In this document: positions 1-10,239 of the stretch, in pieces
Layout of the letters: each line of letters begins with the position of its first letter
How positions within the stretch are numbered: the first letter of the stretch is position 1
Source: Schizochytrium sp. TIO01
Taxonomy: Eukaryota > Sar > Bigyra > Thraustochytrida > Thraustochytriidae
Direction: 5' to 3'
Assembly (NCBI GenBank): GCA_004764695.1
Contig: SMSO01000032.1
Span: forward strand, 1,014,501 to 1,078,500
Length of the DNA: 64,000 nt
Program-made: the position numbers and the translations under genes
The notes under the pieces: generated by a model
Told to the model about the DNA's origin: nothing
Databases searched by the model: none
The model's input: the letters and a program-made list of their open reading frames with translations, nothing else

Positions 1-180
1 TTTTGTCTGAATGTATCATAGTACAGCGGAGAGAAGAAAATCCAAGGCGACAGAAAAAGGGAAAATGAATACTTATAAGCTGCGCAAAGGTGAGACCACG
101 CATTCATATATACACGTATATATAGTCTCTATTTTAAAAATTAAAATTAAACTTTTGTATAACAAGGTTGAAGCATTTTA

Positions 181-3100
181 CTAGGAAGAAACATTGCGCT
201 TCTTCCATGCCTTTTTCAAACCAGCAATGCGTTGCTTTAATTTCCTCTCGTCAGGAAATTCAGCATTAGGTTCTTTGGTTGAGTACATTCGCCTTGCAGA
301 ACTGATGAGGTCCCGCGGACGCACGTTAAGTTCAGCATTAATTCTTTCCTGAAAAAAATGGTCCACAATGTCGGGAATTTGGCATGGACGACCACGTTTC
401 CGAGGTCGGTCCTGAGGTTCATCATTATCAAAATTTCGGGTTCGAACCTTTAACTCATCATTTCGCTCAATCTCTTTATTCAACTCATATGGACCTGGAA
501 GAGAGTAACGTTCAGGGAGCTTTTCCTCAAGATCTCGTCGAATAGTTCGTGCAGAAACAATAGGATTGCGGAAGATCTCGTGGAGCTCATTTTGAACGGT
601 GCTCACCAGGTTTTTTCCAAACGGGGATTCAAATGCTGGACGGAGTGCCCAGCCAGCTGGTAAGAGAAGCTCCTTTTTCATCAGCATATCGCCAGATAAG
701 TTGAAATCTTGCAACGTTTCATCACCCTTACGGACATCCAAATGCCCATTCTTGAGAAGATTTTGCGTTAAGCGTACAGCTGTGGCAATGAGATCTTTAC
801 GCAAATTAGTATTCTCTGCCGTACTAGCTTCCCCAGTCCCTGGGCCCATTGTAGAAGACCTTTGCACAGGTACAAGTGCACCCAATGGCGAGCATTTCAG
901 AACTTGTGTCCCATTTGGGCTTTCATATTGAGGCAGGAAAGGGCTGCCATAGCCCGAGATTACAGATGGTGCATGCACAGCGTCGATAATATCTTCAGAG
1001 TCTGAGTCAAGGTCTGCTTGGCTGTTGCTTGTGACGGCATTCCCATTCATCGTAACATTGAAAGTGCCGATGTTGTTATCATTTGCGTTCATGCTGGCAT
1101 TAGCCTCGCTTGATTCATTGGGCATGGAGATTAAATAATCAGCATCTGCTTCTACCATGCGAGGCGCTTCGTCTTGATCAACCTCCGAAGGTCCCTGACC
1201 CGCTTGCGAATGCAAATGGTCTTCCCAGGGTTTGCCTGCCTAACTCTTGACTTACACTTTGATGATGAAGCACATGACTTTGGGATACATCAACCCCAGG
1301 AGGCGCGTGCGCTATAATGCCAGACTGCTGCTGATCATTGGGGTCCGCTGGGCGTTGCACATCCTGGTCAGTTACGATTGTAGAGGATAGACTAGCTGAA
1401 GAATCTTGCATTATCTCATCCCCATCTTCAAAATCTCCAACTCCTATACCATGCCCGGTATTTCCATCATCACGAAGAACTTCAAAACCACAATCTTTCA
1501 GTTCAACTTGGGCTATCTCCTCATCCCCGGTTGCAAGAGTCCCTGACTGTATCACACCAGTCATGTCTACCCCATCGCCAACTTCAGGGTGCGACCAAAC
1601 TTTGAACTGGAAAGGCGAGGTGCACATGGAAATATCCTGCGCCGTTCGCAACGAGTGCCTATCCCATTCTGGAATCGAAAGCTCAATTTCAGCAGCGCGT
1701 CCAATCCGCATGGATAGTGCTTGCGCCAGCTTGAAGAATGACATGCATGTTTCTCGCAGACGTAATTTGTTATAAACAACTAACTGCACAAAGCTATTGG
1801 GCACACCACCATTCCACGCAAGCGCAGCCGAAAGACCACGTGGTGAAAGAATGCTGCGGAGCTTTCCAGGGACAGATTGCTTTGTAAAACGCTTGAGTTG
1901 GCCTCGGCATTGGGAAAAATGAAGTTCCATAGGATCTTCTTCTTCACCTTGCTCAAAGCGAAGCACACGCTCTACCACGATGGCACCTTGAGCGTTCCAG
2001 AGTGAACTCATCAGTACCAGGTTTATGGATTCTGAGTTTGCTTCACCATCGTACCGAAGTATGACTGACTTGATATGGGGCGCCTCCTTGCCGAGTTGCA
2101 GCAGAAATGCCTCTAAGCATACTCCAATCGTAGCATAAGTTGCATTATTATATACTGGTTCACCAAGAATCTGGTCTGCATAAATCTCGCGTTTCACAGC
2201 GGCATCATCGACCCAATCGTAATATTCGCACTTGAAGGTGTGCCATAAGGTTCCTCCTTCTGAATAAATTGCTTCATCTTCTGATGCCGGTGAGAGTGAA
2301 TGATGATTCCAGCTAGATGTAATGATCGCAGATTGACCCGGGCCTCTCTTTTTTTCAACTTCAATTTTAAGACTTTCCATGAGCTTTTGGACCCGAGACT
2401 GCTGATTCAAGAGTCGAACTTCATGAGCGCAAAACAACGTAAACTTCTCAATGACAGAGGAGAGGGCTGATAAGGCGTCTTCCTTAGCCACAAGCGACTT
2501 TGTTCCTGAGTTCTCGATTCGCTGGCTCACCTCATTCTGCAAAAGATGCATAAAATTGCAAGCGTTACAACGGCCTTGATGGGAGCTATCCGCATCTGAG
2601 GTGTCTTGTTTAGCGAGGGCATAATCAATGTCATGGAAGCCAACAGATTTCTCCTTAAGATCATATTTCTCCTTCACATGAGATTTGAAGAGATGCTTCA
2701 AAAAGTTTTGTAAGATATTGAGGTGATTCAGTATCACCTCGCGATCATCCTTATATTGCTCTGGGATAAAGTCTTTGATTATATGCTCGAGAATAGTACA
2801 TGGATCATCAACTAAGTACCCGGTCCAGGAGTCAACATGCGAGGATGTGTCTGCTTCGTCTGCGCTCCCCCGAGTGATGCGAGCAAGAATTTTGTAAAAA
2901 CTAGAGCGACTGATGGCGTTCTTGGCCTTATCTTCACCTCCACTTCCATATTGTGAAGCATAATCTTCATAAATGCGACATTCGGGTTGACAGCGAACCA
3001 AAAGTGGCAGCTCGACTTCTTCAGTAGGAGAGAGCCGAATTTTCTGCTTACCCCAGGACAGCGGCATTAGATATTTGCTGGAAAGAATGAACCTCAAGGC

Positions 3101-3982
3101 AGCCTCAAGGACCTCATGCTTAAACATGATACGGCGAATGATCGGACGATGAAGAACCTCTCCATTTGCCAAGCGCTTAAAGTCTTGGTACGCTTGCTCG
3201 CGGGTACTTGATCCCAGTGTAAGCCCGGTTTCTTTGCGTAGTTGAGTTAAAGTTTTAAGCTGAAAGCCCTTGACCAGAACAGCATGCGCCACACGACGCT
3301 GCACAGTTCGTCGAGGGGATTTCTCGATAATCGTAGCCAGGACATTGGCCACGTTACGGTTCTCTCTCATGGCCCCACGCTCAGACTGGTCACCAATCTT
3401 AATCATTTTTGCTGCTGTTTCATGTGCAAGGTCAGATGCTCCTGCTGGAAAGATAGATCTTGCCATGACCATCATGCCATGGTGGAGAAGCGTTTGCATA
3501 TAATCCCACCCTGCAGGATCATCCATGCGTAGGCACTTATTTTCATTCCTCTGTTCTGCTTTTGGCATTTTTGCCTCTGCATCAGGCTCCCAGCCCAAAA
3601 TTCGTGCAAGTTCTTCTATGCTTAAGCTGGGTGCATCTGCTTCTGGAGTTGGAGAAGCTGCTGCTGTTGCTCTTGTCCCTTGCACGTGACTTTCATTCGC
3701 CAGATCTTCACCTTCATTCACCTCTAGGTCTCTCGCTTCCTCCACATCTACGTCCACATTCCCATTAACATCAACACTTCTATCCACGTTCATAGCCGTA
3801 TTCTCATTTGCATCCACATCTACTTCTCCATTCGCAATTCCCTCGTGAGAAGGCGAACTCGGCTGCAGCGGTGCCTCCAAATCGTCATGCAAGGGCTGTG
3901 GTTGCTGTTGCTGTTGTTCGTGGTGGCCGCCATGATTCCCTTCGGAGCCATCAATATCGTGTGGAAGAATTCGTGCCTCCAT
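181..3982 (-). CDS. Transposase-derived protein (DDE/RNase H-like family), two exons
   Basis: Two overlapping minus-strand ORFs become one gene if a 61-nt intron (1195-1255) is removed, giving about 1,246 residues. I start at the ATG at 3982; the ORF upstream of it lacks family features. After an acidic, Gln-rich N-terminus (about 1-120) come a helix-turn-helix-like SRSSFYKILARIT near 358, a GRCNACNF cysteine pair near 471, an AHEVRLLNQQ segment near 520, a GGTLWHTF segment near 577, an LRYDGEANSES segment near 642 and an HFSQCRGQLKRF segment near 688. That order matches a widespread transposase-like family whose usual motifs are roughly W..H..R..NQ, DW..K..P, WH, SDNAGCYH and CDR..A.IK. Exon 2 supplies the family's C-terminal part (AGWALRPAF near 1080, then FPDERKLKQRI). 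The Asp of LRYDG remains but other acidic positions are changed, so it looks domesticated and non-catalytic. Family match is from memory of motifs; role unknown. Confidence 0.6.
1195..1255 (-). other. Intron, 61 nt, in the transposase-derived gene
   Basis: On the minus strand the donor is GTAAGT (1255-1250) directly after an AGT codon, and the acceptor is CAG ending at 1195. Both junctions are phase 0. Removing the intron bypasses the stop at 1178 and joins the upstream ORF to the downstream ORF, which has no ATG of its own at its 5' end (it opens with TTG). An alternative acceptor GAG, 12 nt further on, is also in frame. Confidence 0.7.
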
Positions 3983-4926
3983 CACGCTAGCACCGCACTG
4001 CGACCTACTCGCCACCGATCGCCAATTCCGATTTGATTGTCGTTGCCAATGACAAAGGCATACGATGGCCACTTGCAACTGGTCTTTATGCGCCTTATAG
4101 GCTACAATGAAAGTGATTTATACTACTATTCTCTATTTGTAGAGCCCCCTACAAACAGGCGATAATGACCTTTTCTCTTTTGCTATCGTGGGGAAAAAAA
4201 AAAACTTGAATAGAGCAGAAAAAGATTAAATGAGCTATTTAACGCGATCACATCGCTACATTAAATAGACCTTTTTAAGAGGCTTCCGGGCCGGCACGCA
4301 GACGCTGCGGCGGCTGCCAAGACCCACTTAAGAGCAGTCTGTGCCCTGGCTCCAGGCAATGCGTCTTGCGTGAGTAGCCTTACCTGAGTTCTCCTGAGAG
4401 TCTGATGCGTTATCTTGCGAGGAATAGCCTCAAGACTGCAGTGGGACTCCCCGTTGTGCTGGGAGCGGGGCGCAGTGAAGCCCTATAGTTTGTATTAGGA
4501 AAGAACTAGGGTCAGCGGGGCAAAAATCATCGACACCTCGCGACTCTGGAGACTGAGGCAGACCCGCAATTCCTCAATCCCCGACGCGGACGAGCCACGA
4601 AAGCCCGCGCAGGCGACTCTCGCGAGCGCTGCGGGCGCAAGCCTGCCCCGGAGTCTGGCCTCGCGGGCTCGGCATGAGCTAATCGTGGTCCACTCTCCTT
4701 GCCAGCGCAGTCATTCCTGTCTTCCTCTTGGCGACTTCCAAGGTTCCTTCAAACTCGTCTCCTCGCGACGCCTGGGACTCTCTCGTCACCACCATACACG
4801 ACAACGTTCGCAGGCATATCTAAGGGTGCTGCGAGGTCGAGAATATATATACACAAGAGCTTCTGGGAAACCTGTTGTGGCACGAAGAGAGTTGTAACTT
4901 TCTAAACGATATACTGTAAAAGACAA
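3983..4926. other. Divergent intergenic region with GC-rich block
   Basis: This is the shared 5' region of the transposase-derived gene (-) and the WDY-repeat gene (+). An AT-rich stretch at 4100-4275 is followed by a markedly GC-rich block at about 4281-4680 that has no convincing ORF. I compared the block by eye with RNase P, SRP, U3 and spliceosomal RNA motifs and found no match. It may be 5' UTR or an unrecognised non-coding RNA. Confidence 0.5.
4843..4851 (+). promoter_or_regulatory. TATA-like element
   Basis: An ATATATATA run lies about 75 bp upstream of the ATG at 4927, a suitable place for a core promoter of the plus-strand gene. The call rests on sequence and position only. Confidence 0.3.
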
Positions 4927-6369
4927 ATGACCGACAAAACAGCTGTGACACAGCGATCTGGCATGCGGACTAGGCGCAGAGCAGCAGTAGAAGATATAGG
5001 GCTGGCTGACAAAGGTACTACTAAGGTGTCACCAGAATCAACATCGTCGAAGTCCAATTCAACTTCTCCCAAAACGTCGGCTCCGAAGGATTTAGACCCG
5101 ACTGAGGAACAAGCTCCACTTCGCAGCAAAAGACAAAGTGAAAGAAGGAAACGTCTAAAAACTCAGCAGGATCAGGAAGATCAGGAACGGGAACAGCAAA
5201 GCCAGCAGCAGGAGGAAACGCAAGATCAGGACCAGCCCAAAGATCAAGAACTTCAGAAACAACAGTCCAGACGTAAATCAGATCGAAGTGTTCCAAAGAG
5301 CGCATCTTTGACATCAAGCAAGAAGATATCAGAATCAAATTCACAGCAAAAAGTAGATACTGAGTTAATTGACGATGGAAGTAGAGAAGAGATTGAGGGA
5401 GGAATTCCGCGCCCCCGTGGAGCAGCCCCCACTGGCAAAATGTGGGACTATCTTCGAGGAGAATGGGTAACGAAGCCTAATTATGATCTCGTTGAGACTG
5501 TATCAGAGCTCTTAAAATTAATCCATGCAGATAGCAATCGCAAACGTCCAAGAGGCGCACCGCCGTCAGGTAAGGTGTGGGACTATGGAACATGCACTTG
5601 GGTAAGCGAGAAGACTTACGTGGACAATTTGCTTGGCAAGGGAAATTCATATGTCGATGAGCTCCGGGAAGAAGCTAGGCAAGCGAAAAGCGCACGAAGT
5701 CTTCGGGTTGGAGCTCCCCGAGGGCGTAAACCTGGTTCCGGTGTGTCACGCATAAAAAAATCAGCAACTTCTACAAAAGGAAATTCAATTCTAAGGACAA
5801 AAGTAACAGGTGACAGTGTCTCTGCGTCTTCTGGAAGGGCGCGCGGCAAGATTGGGCCTCGTCGTCGAAAAGGCATAGATGAAAACACTGTGAGACATAA
5901 GAATCATGACAATAAACATAGGAAACGATCCAGGAGCCAAGACCCATGGGCGCCAGACTTGATTCATCCGGACGCAGAAGAGGCTTCGGAACTTTTCACC
6001 TCTGGATCATCGCTGGTTGATGAGTTGCGACAGATTCAGGAAACTATTGCACAAGAAGAGCGTATTTTCCTTGAAGGAGACCAACGAATCTCGAGTGGCA
6101 ACGTCCTCTTGGGCTGGCCCGGTCTCGGTGCTCGTTTTGAGTCATGGGCAAGCATCAGTGGGCTGATTCCGGGCAATGAAGTTGACGGGGTGGACCTTCC
6201 TACAAGTTTGGACAGCGATGTGGATGTAGATGACATTGGGGACCTCGAAATATCAGATAATTTGACAAATGAGCAAATTGCTTCCTTATTTTCAACACAA
6301 AATGTTCCGATGGATACAGTGCTTAAAACATCACTAGCTTCAGTAGAGAAGGGAAGAAAAATAGCATGA
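4927..6369 (+). CDS. Basic nuclear-type protein with repeated PRG-GK-WDY-WV motif
   Basis: This is a 480-residue intron-free ORF starting at ATG 4927. Residues 1-150 are charged and Gln-rich. Two copies of one motif follow: RPRGAAPTGKMWDY..GEWV at about 161-181 and RPRGAPPSGKVWDY..CTWV at about 206-226. A degenerate basic repeat, APRGRKPGSG, is near 262. A very basic stretch (residues 260-345) precedes an acidic C-terminus (about 345-480). I recall similar R-x-P-x-GK-x-WD-x-x-x-G-x-WV modules in algal and stramenopile proteins, often beside AT-hook-like basic segments, which suggests DNA or chromatin binding. That function is inference. The last 47 bp of the CDS overlap the 3' end of the opposing reticulon-like ORF. 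Confidence 0.7.
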   Translation: MTDKTAVTQRSGMRTRRRAAVEDIGLADKGTTKVSPESTSSKSNSTSPKTSAPKDLDPTEEQAPLRSKRQSERRKRLKTQQDQEDQEREQQSQQQEETQDQDQPKDQELQKQQSRRKSDRSVPKSASLTSSKKISESNSQQKVDTELIDDGSREEIEGGIPRPRGAAPTGKMWDYLRGEWVTKPNYDLVETVSELLKLIHADSNRKRPRGAPPSGKVWDYGTCTWVSEKTYVDNLLGKGNSYVDELREEARQAKSARSLRVGAPRGRKPGSGVSRIKKSATSTKGNSILRTKVTGDSVSASSGRARGKIGPRRRKGIDENTVRHKNHDNKHRKRSRSQDPWAPDLIHPDAEEASELFTSGSSLVDELRQIQETIAQEERIFLEGDQRISSGNVLLGWPGLGARFESWASISGLIPGNEVDGVDLPTSLDSDVDVDDIGDLEISDNLTNEQIASLFSTQNVPMDTVLKTSLASVEKGRKIA

Positions 6370-9128
6370 TGAGTGCAACATGGAGAACAAACAATATATC
6401 AACCAAAGTCAATGTAAAAAATGTAACAGCAATAGGCACAGTCACGTGCAAAAACGATTTTTGATCTCGCCTTGACGTTTGCATTATTTCATCAATGGTT
6501 TCAATAACTTGGCACATTAAACCGTACAGGTCCTCAAGTACTGCAGCCCATGCAGACGAAAGATCTGATGATACAAGATACAGGGTTGGTGCACGACAGC
6601 GGATGTTCTCAAATGTCCAGAGAGTTCCCCAAAAACTCCAATACGTCAGGGAGCCGAACAGCACATGAATAGCCGGAACATATCTCAATGCTACCAAGAG
6701 TGCATGTGCAGATAGGAGAAAGGCGCATGTAGTGCTCAGGTCCTCCCACATGAGTAGATCAATCGTTCTACTACGAAGAGGCCAAGTCTCGTCGCGGAAT
6801 TCCCCTAGCCAGTATAATGGCATACCTTGAGGACGTGACTCAATGTTGCCCGAGTGCCTTCGTTTGAAAGGGCTTTTGCTCCTTGTGCTGGTGTTGGGTA
6901 TCATTGAGGGCACTGCTTAATTCGCCTCCGCGAGACGCAGAATGTAAGAGTGACCTGTCAGAGCCCATGTACCCCGGGGACGACGGAGTACCTCCTATCG
7001 ATCCAAAACTTGATGACCACCCACGCCCGGAGCCAAACACTGAAAGGGACCTAGGACTCGACATTACATCACCTAATGATGGCCGCAAGCTTACTTCCTC
7101 AAGTTCATGAACAACTCCATCACAGTCACCAAAGGGTTCACCTTGTTTTGAATTATCGTTAGTTGGGTGTTCAGCAGAAGTCGATATATGCTCAGAAGTC
7201 CTCGAGCGATGGCGCGGCTGTAGTGGTGGTGGCAATGGCAAAGAATCTTTGTCCAGGTCGTTTGCGCTAGAGTTACTCTGGTCAAATTGCAAACGCGATA
7301 TAGCCTTAGATTCCTTCATCGCTTCATACAACTCCATGTTTTTCACCTCAATGTCATCATTGTCATCACCACCTATCTCGTCATCAAAATCACCTTCTGA
7401 ATCAAGATCATCCACATTTATGATGCCCAGGTCATCAGCATCACCATCTTCATCAAAATCGCTGTCCTCTGAGTTGTAAAATGTCCTGCTTTGAGTGGTG
7501 GCATTTGTGAAACTTCTAGGTTTAACATTACACTTGACTGTGTAGTTTTTGTGATCTTCATGACTTTTCAATTGTGTATGTTCATCATATTCCTTCTCAT
7601 TATCACCACCGTCGCTATTATACACAAATCTTGTTAGATGGGGTTCAGAATGCCGAAAAGCGATAAGTTCCCGCTCATCTCTGGCAAAATAATGCCAGAA
7701 ATGACAGGGAACAAACGCCAGTCGTTGCGTTTCCTTATCGTCTACAAACTGATCAGAAAGAACGTAAGAACCGAGGTCATCAGCCCCTCTCCCTCCAAGA
7801 TCTGTTGGGACTCTTTCTAAGGGTACGCCGCTACGAACAAACTTCGCGGATGCTTTGGATAGAGACGATGAAGAGTACATATTAATTTTGAGAAGTGTGT
7901 CTGGCTCTACCCACGGTCGGATAGCTCTGAAAAAAGCTTTGAACACGACTGGACAGTGAAGAAAATACACAGCGTGCAGTGAGAATGGATAGTGACGACT
8001 CCACATGGTAAATATACCTGCGAGGCCGTGGTTCACGGCAATACGGAAATCTTTCCAGGTAAGCCCTGAAAAGTCTATGAGTAGAACCTGGGTGGATCGC
8101 GCGCCCATCGCTCGCATGCGTGCTACGAGTGCCTCCTGGTACATGGCAAGGTACTCCATCAAGTCAGCCCTATCAAAGTCTCGAATGGAAGCCTCCAGTT
8201 GACACTCGGAGATTCTTAGCACCAAAATCAGGTGTCCATCATCGTCCATGCCAAGGACACGCATAGGACAAATTCGATTACGAAATGTTCGAATCAGTGG
8301 AAAAGGTCGTTGCAGAATGCGGTCGATGCCATGTTTGCGTCTCCAATGCACACTCCTTGCGATGACCTTTTTCGCAAGCTTCACGCGTGATGGAACGTCA
8401 GACTCATACATTGCTCCCCTGACAAACCGTACAAACCAGTGTTCTGGATATGTTTTGAGGGCCTCGCTTACGAGCGAGTCTTCTTCCCTCAGCTCTACTT
8501 TGGCTGTAAGCCATACCATATCCTCCTCCATAGTCAGGGGGTCCACAAACGGAAATCTTATTCTCCGTCGTCGTCTCCGTTCTTTAGCTTCGCGCATATT
8601 GTCTCCATCACTTTCGTGTCGATTTCTGCCACTGCTGTTCTCAATGGAATGCCCCCGACCTTCTCCAAGATTCACAGCTTTACATGTCTTAAGAACGTCG
8701 TTCTCCACCTGCAAAACACCTCCAAAGTTGGTCTCGAGTTCCTCAGAGGCGTGTTCCGAATTCCTCTGTCGTTCTTGATCTCCTTCACGGACTTGGCATT
8801 GCCTTTGGTCAAGTTCTTCATCAACGCTAGCTTGTGATTCCTCTGCATCAACTCCCTTCATATTTGCCGGTGCCGTATTACCTATTGCTCTTGTCGCCGT
8901 TGCTTGGTCCTCCACTGAGCCTCGCGGGGACGTCGTGGTATATGGGTCGCGGTCCTGATGCGTCCAAGATTTCCGTCTCCACCCGTGCTCCCACGGTCGC
9001 TCGCACTGCCACTCCTTCACTGGGCCTGCCGCTGCTGGCTGAGGTTCAATTTGGTATCTCTGGTAAATCTTATGGTCGCCGATTGAGAAATTGTGGTCAT
9101 CGTTTGCGGAATGAGAATGCGATGTCAT
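6323..9128 (-). CDS. CRAL-TRIO (Sec14-like) protein, apparently continuing into a reticulon-like C-terminus
   Basis: The 5' ORF (9128-6840, ATG start, 762 aa) has an acidic, disordered N-terminus (1-190), a CRAL-TRIO-N-like helical part (about 195-285) and a Sec14/CRAL-TRIO lipid-binding fold (about 287-443: VLLIDFSGLTW, FLHCPVVFKAFFRAIRPW, VPTDLGG). A Ser- and Asp-rich region follows. The 3' ORF (6913-6323) is in another frame, opens with GTG and has a stop just upstream. It encodes a reticulon-homology-like region: DLLMWEDLSTTCAFL, then two hydrophobic hairpins ending in FFFPSLLKLVMF. The 74-bp same-strand overlap resembles the other split genes here, so one spliced gene is likely. A possible pair is donor GTGGGT at 7024 with acceptor CAG ending at 6913 (112 nt, phase 1). 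Product: probably a phosphoinositide/lipid-transfer protein anchored in the ER. Sec14 fold fairly sure; reticulon and the join less so. Confidence 0.6.
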
Positions 9129-9366
9129 TGTTTTTTCTCAACTTTTATGGACGAACGAATATTTATTCGTAAATTTATGAGTTTTTTCTTATCACGATAA
9201 ACACCCATTACATCTATGGTCTATAAGAAAGAGAGAAATACGAAATGAATTTATTCATGTTTCCCCTTTGCAAAACACAGAAATAAAAAACTAAAAATAA
9301 GAAGAAAAAAAAAATTAGCGCCGCTGAGCTCAGCCTTCCTTATCTCTTCTACACCACAGGTTGCAG
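9129..9366. other. Short AT-rich divergent spacer
   Basis: This AT-rich spacer separates the ATG of the CRAL-TRIO gene (-) from the small spliced gene (+). It ends in a pyrimidine-rich run followed by CACCACAG at 9352-9359, which resembles a 3' splice site, so the plus-strand leader may itself be spliced. Confidence 0.35.
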
Positions 9367-9685
9367 ATGATCACTTCATGTCCAGGATGTGCTACGCTGC
9401 AAGAGAAAGCGACTGCAGTTCAGATTTACTCAGAAACAGAAAAGGGAAGGTTGCAGCACATTGGAAAACTATGTACAGGTATGGTTTCGTATCAAGAAAT
9501 GAGGATCCAGCAAAATTGTCGTGAATACATTATATATACTAATGCTACCCTGGCTTGAAGAAGATGCTGCTATAACATCGAAGAAGCTAAATTTACGGGT
9601 TGATTTGGAGAAAAGGATGGAGAATTTTGTGGAAGCTACAGCTCTACATGTTTTAGGGGTGAACGGGATGGCACATGAACGATAA
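9367..9685 (+). CDS. Small spliced gene, 78 aa, unknown function
   Basis: Exon 1 is 9367-9478 (ATG MITSCPGCATLQEK) and exon 2 is 9561-9685 (to TAA). The 82-nt intron has donor GTATGG, a yeast-type branch-point sequence TACTAAT at 9537-9543 and acceptor GAAG ending at 9560. Both junctions are phase 1, so the frame runs KLCT-EDAAITSKKLNLRV. The predicted product is short and mostly helical with a CPGC pair near its start; the C-terminus ends NGMAHER. I do not recognise a family. It faces the tentative minus-strand gene ending at 9771, tail to tail and 85 bp apart, and fits the alternating-strand pattern. Without transcript data the call stays tentative. Confidence 0.45.
9479..9560 (+). other. 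Intron, 82 nt (tentative)
   Basis: The donor is ACAG|GTATGG, the branch site is TACTAAT and the acceptor is TTGAAG. Removing it links two frames that each look coding and end in a natural stop. Confidence 0.45.
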
Positions 9686-9770
9686 GAACTTTGCAATTAA
9701 TTCAAGGTGTAAGGTACCCTTCTTCAGTTCAAAGGTGTAGACGAAGACTCATATGGTCCATTTTGCATCT

Positions 9771-10239
9771 CTAGAAGTGCTGCAACCCTTTGTTTGTACC
9801 AGCGCCTCGTCCAAATAAAGCAATACGATTGACAGGTATGTGAACTCGTGACACGCGTTGATGGAATGCAACGGCATAGTAAATCAATGGGGGCCGTGAG
9901 CAATCACAGCCAATAAACACATCGATCGATCTTGGGCGTTGCGGGTCCACAGTAACTACATGCTGATTTGTTAGCGCGGTGCTGTATTGATTAAGTGCTG
10001 CACGATCAGGAGTTTGATGGTCGCTGTGGAGGCCCACAGCATCGCAGCGAAAACGGGAACGGACCTGTTTACAATTAAAGGACTCGGGAAGTATAATGTC
10101 TTGAAGAGATCTCAAAACAACCTAGATCCTGGCGGGAAATGTGTTTAGGCGGTATATTAAGATGACGATGCTTCTAATTGCACGATCGTTTGCTAACCTG
10201 GTAGCTGGAGAGTCTGCAATCGTAGAAAATATATATCAT
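9771..10239 (-). CDS. Small hypothetical gene, tentative two-exon model, 130 aa
   Basis: The main exon (10121-9771) is a minus-strand ORF of 117 codons including the stop, without an in-frame ATG near its 5' end. A first exon at 10239-10198 (ATG, MIYIFYDCRLSSYQ) can be joined through a 76-nt intron (10197-10122) with donor CAG|GTTAGC, a CTAAAC branch-like site and acceptor TAG, phase 0 on both sides. The protein would contain VVTVDPQRPRSIDVFIGCDC and end GAGTNKGLQHF; no family is recognised. A run reading TTTCCCGCC on this strand (10131-10139) matches an E2F consensus but falls in the pyrimidine tract of the proposed intron. The exon could also belong to a different model or be non-coding. 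Confidence 0.35.

Noticed and set aside
2590-2640. GRCNACNF cysteines as a zinc finger
   Set aside because: Only one C-x-x-C is clear and the second ligand pair is not evident, so no zinc finger is annotated.
181-4078. Intact transposable element around the transposase-like gene
   Set aside because: I saw no terminal inverted repeats or target-site duplication flanking it, and catalytic-type residues are altered.
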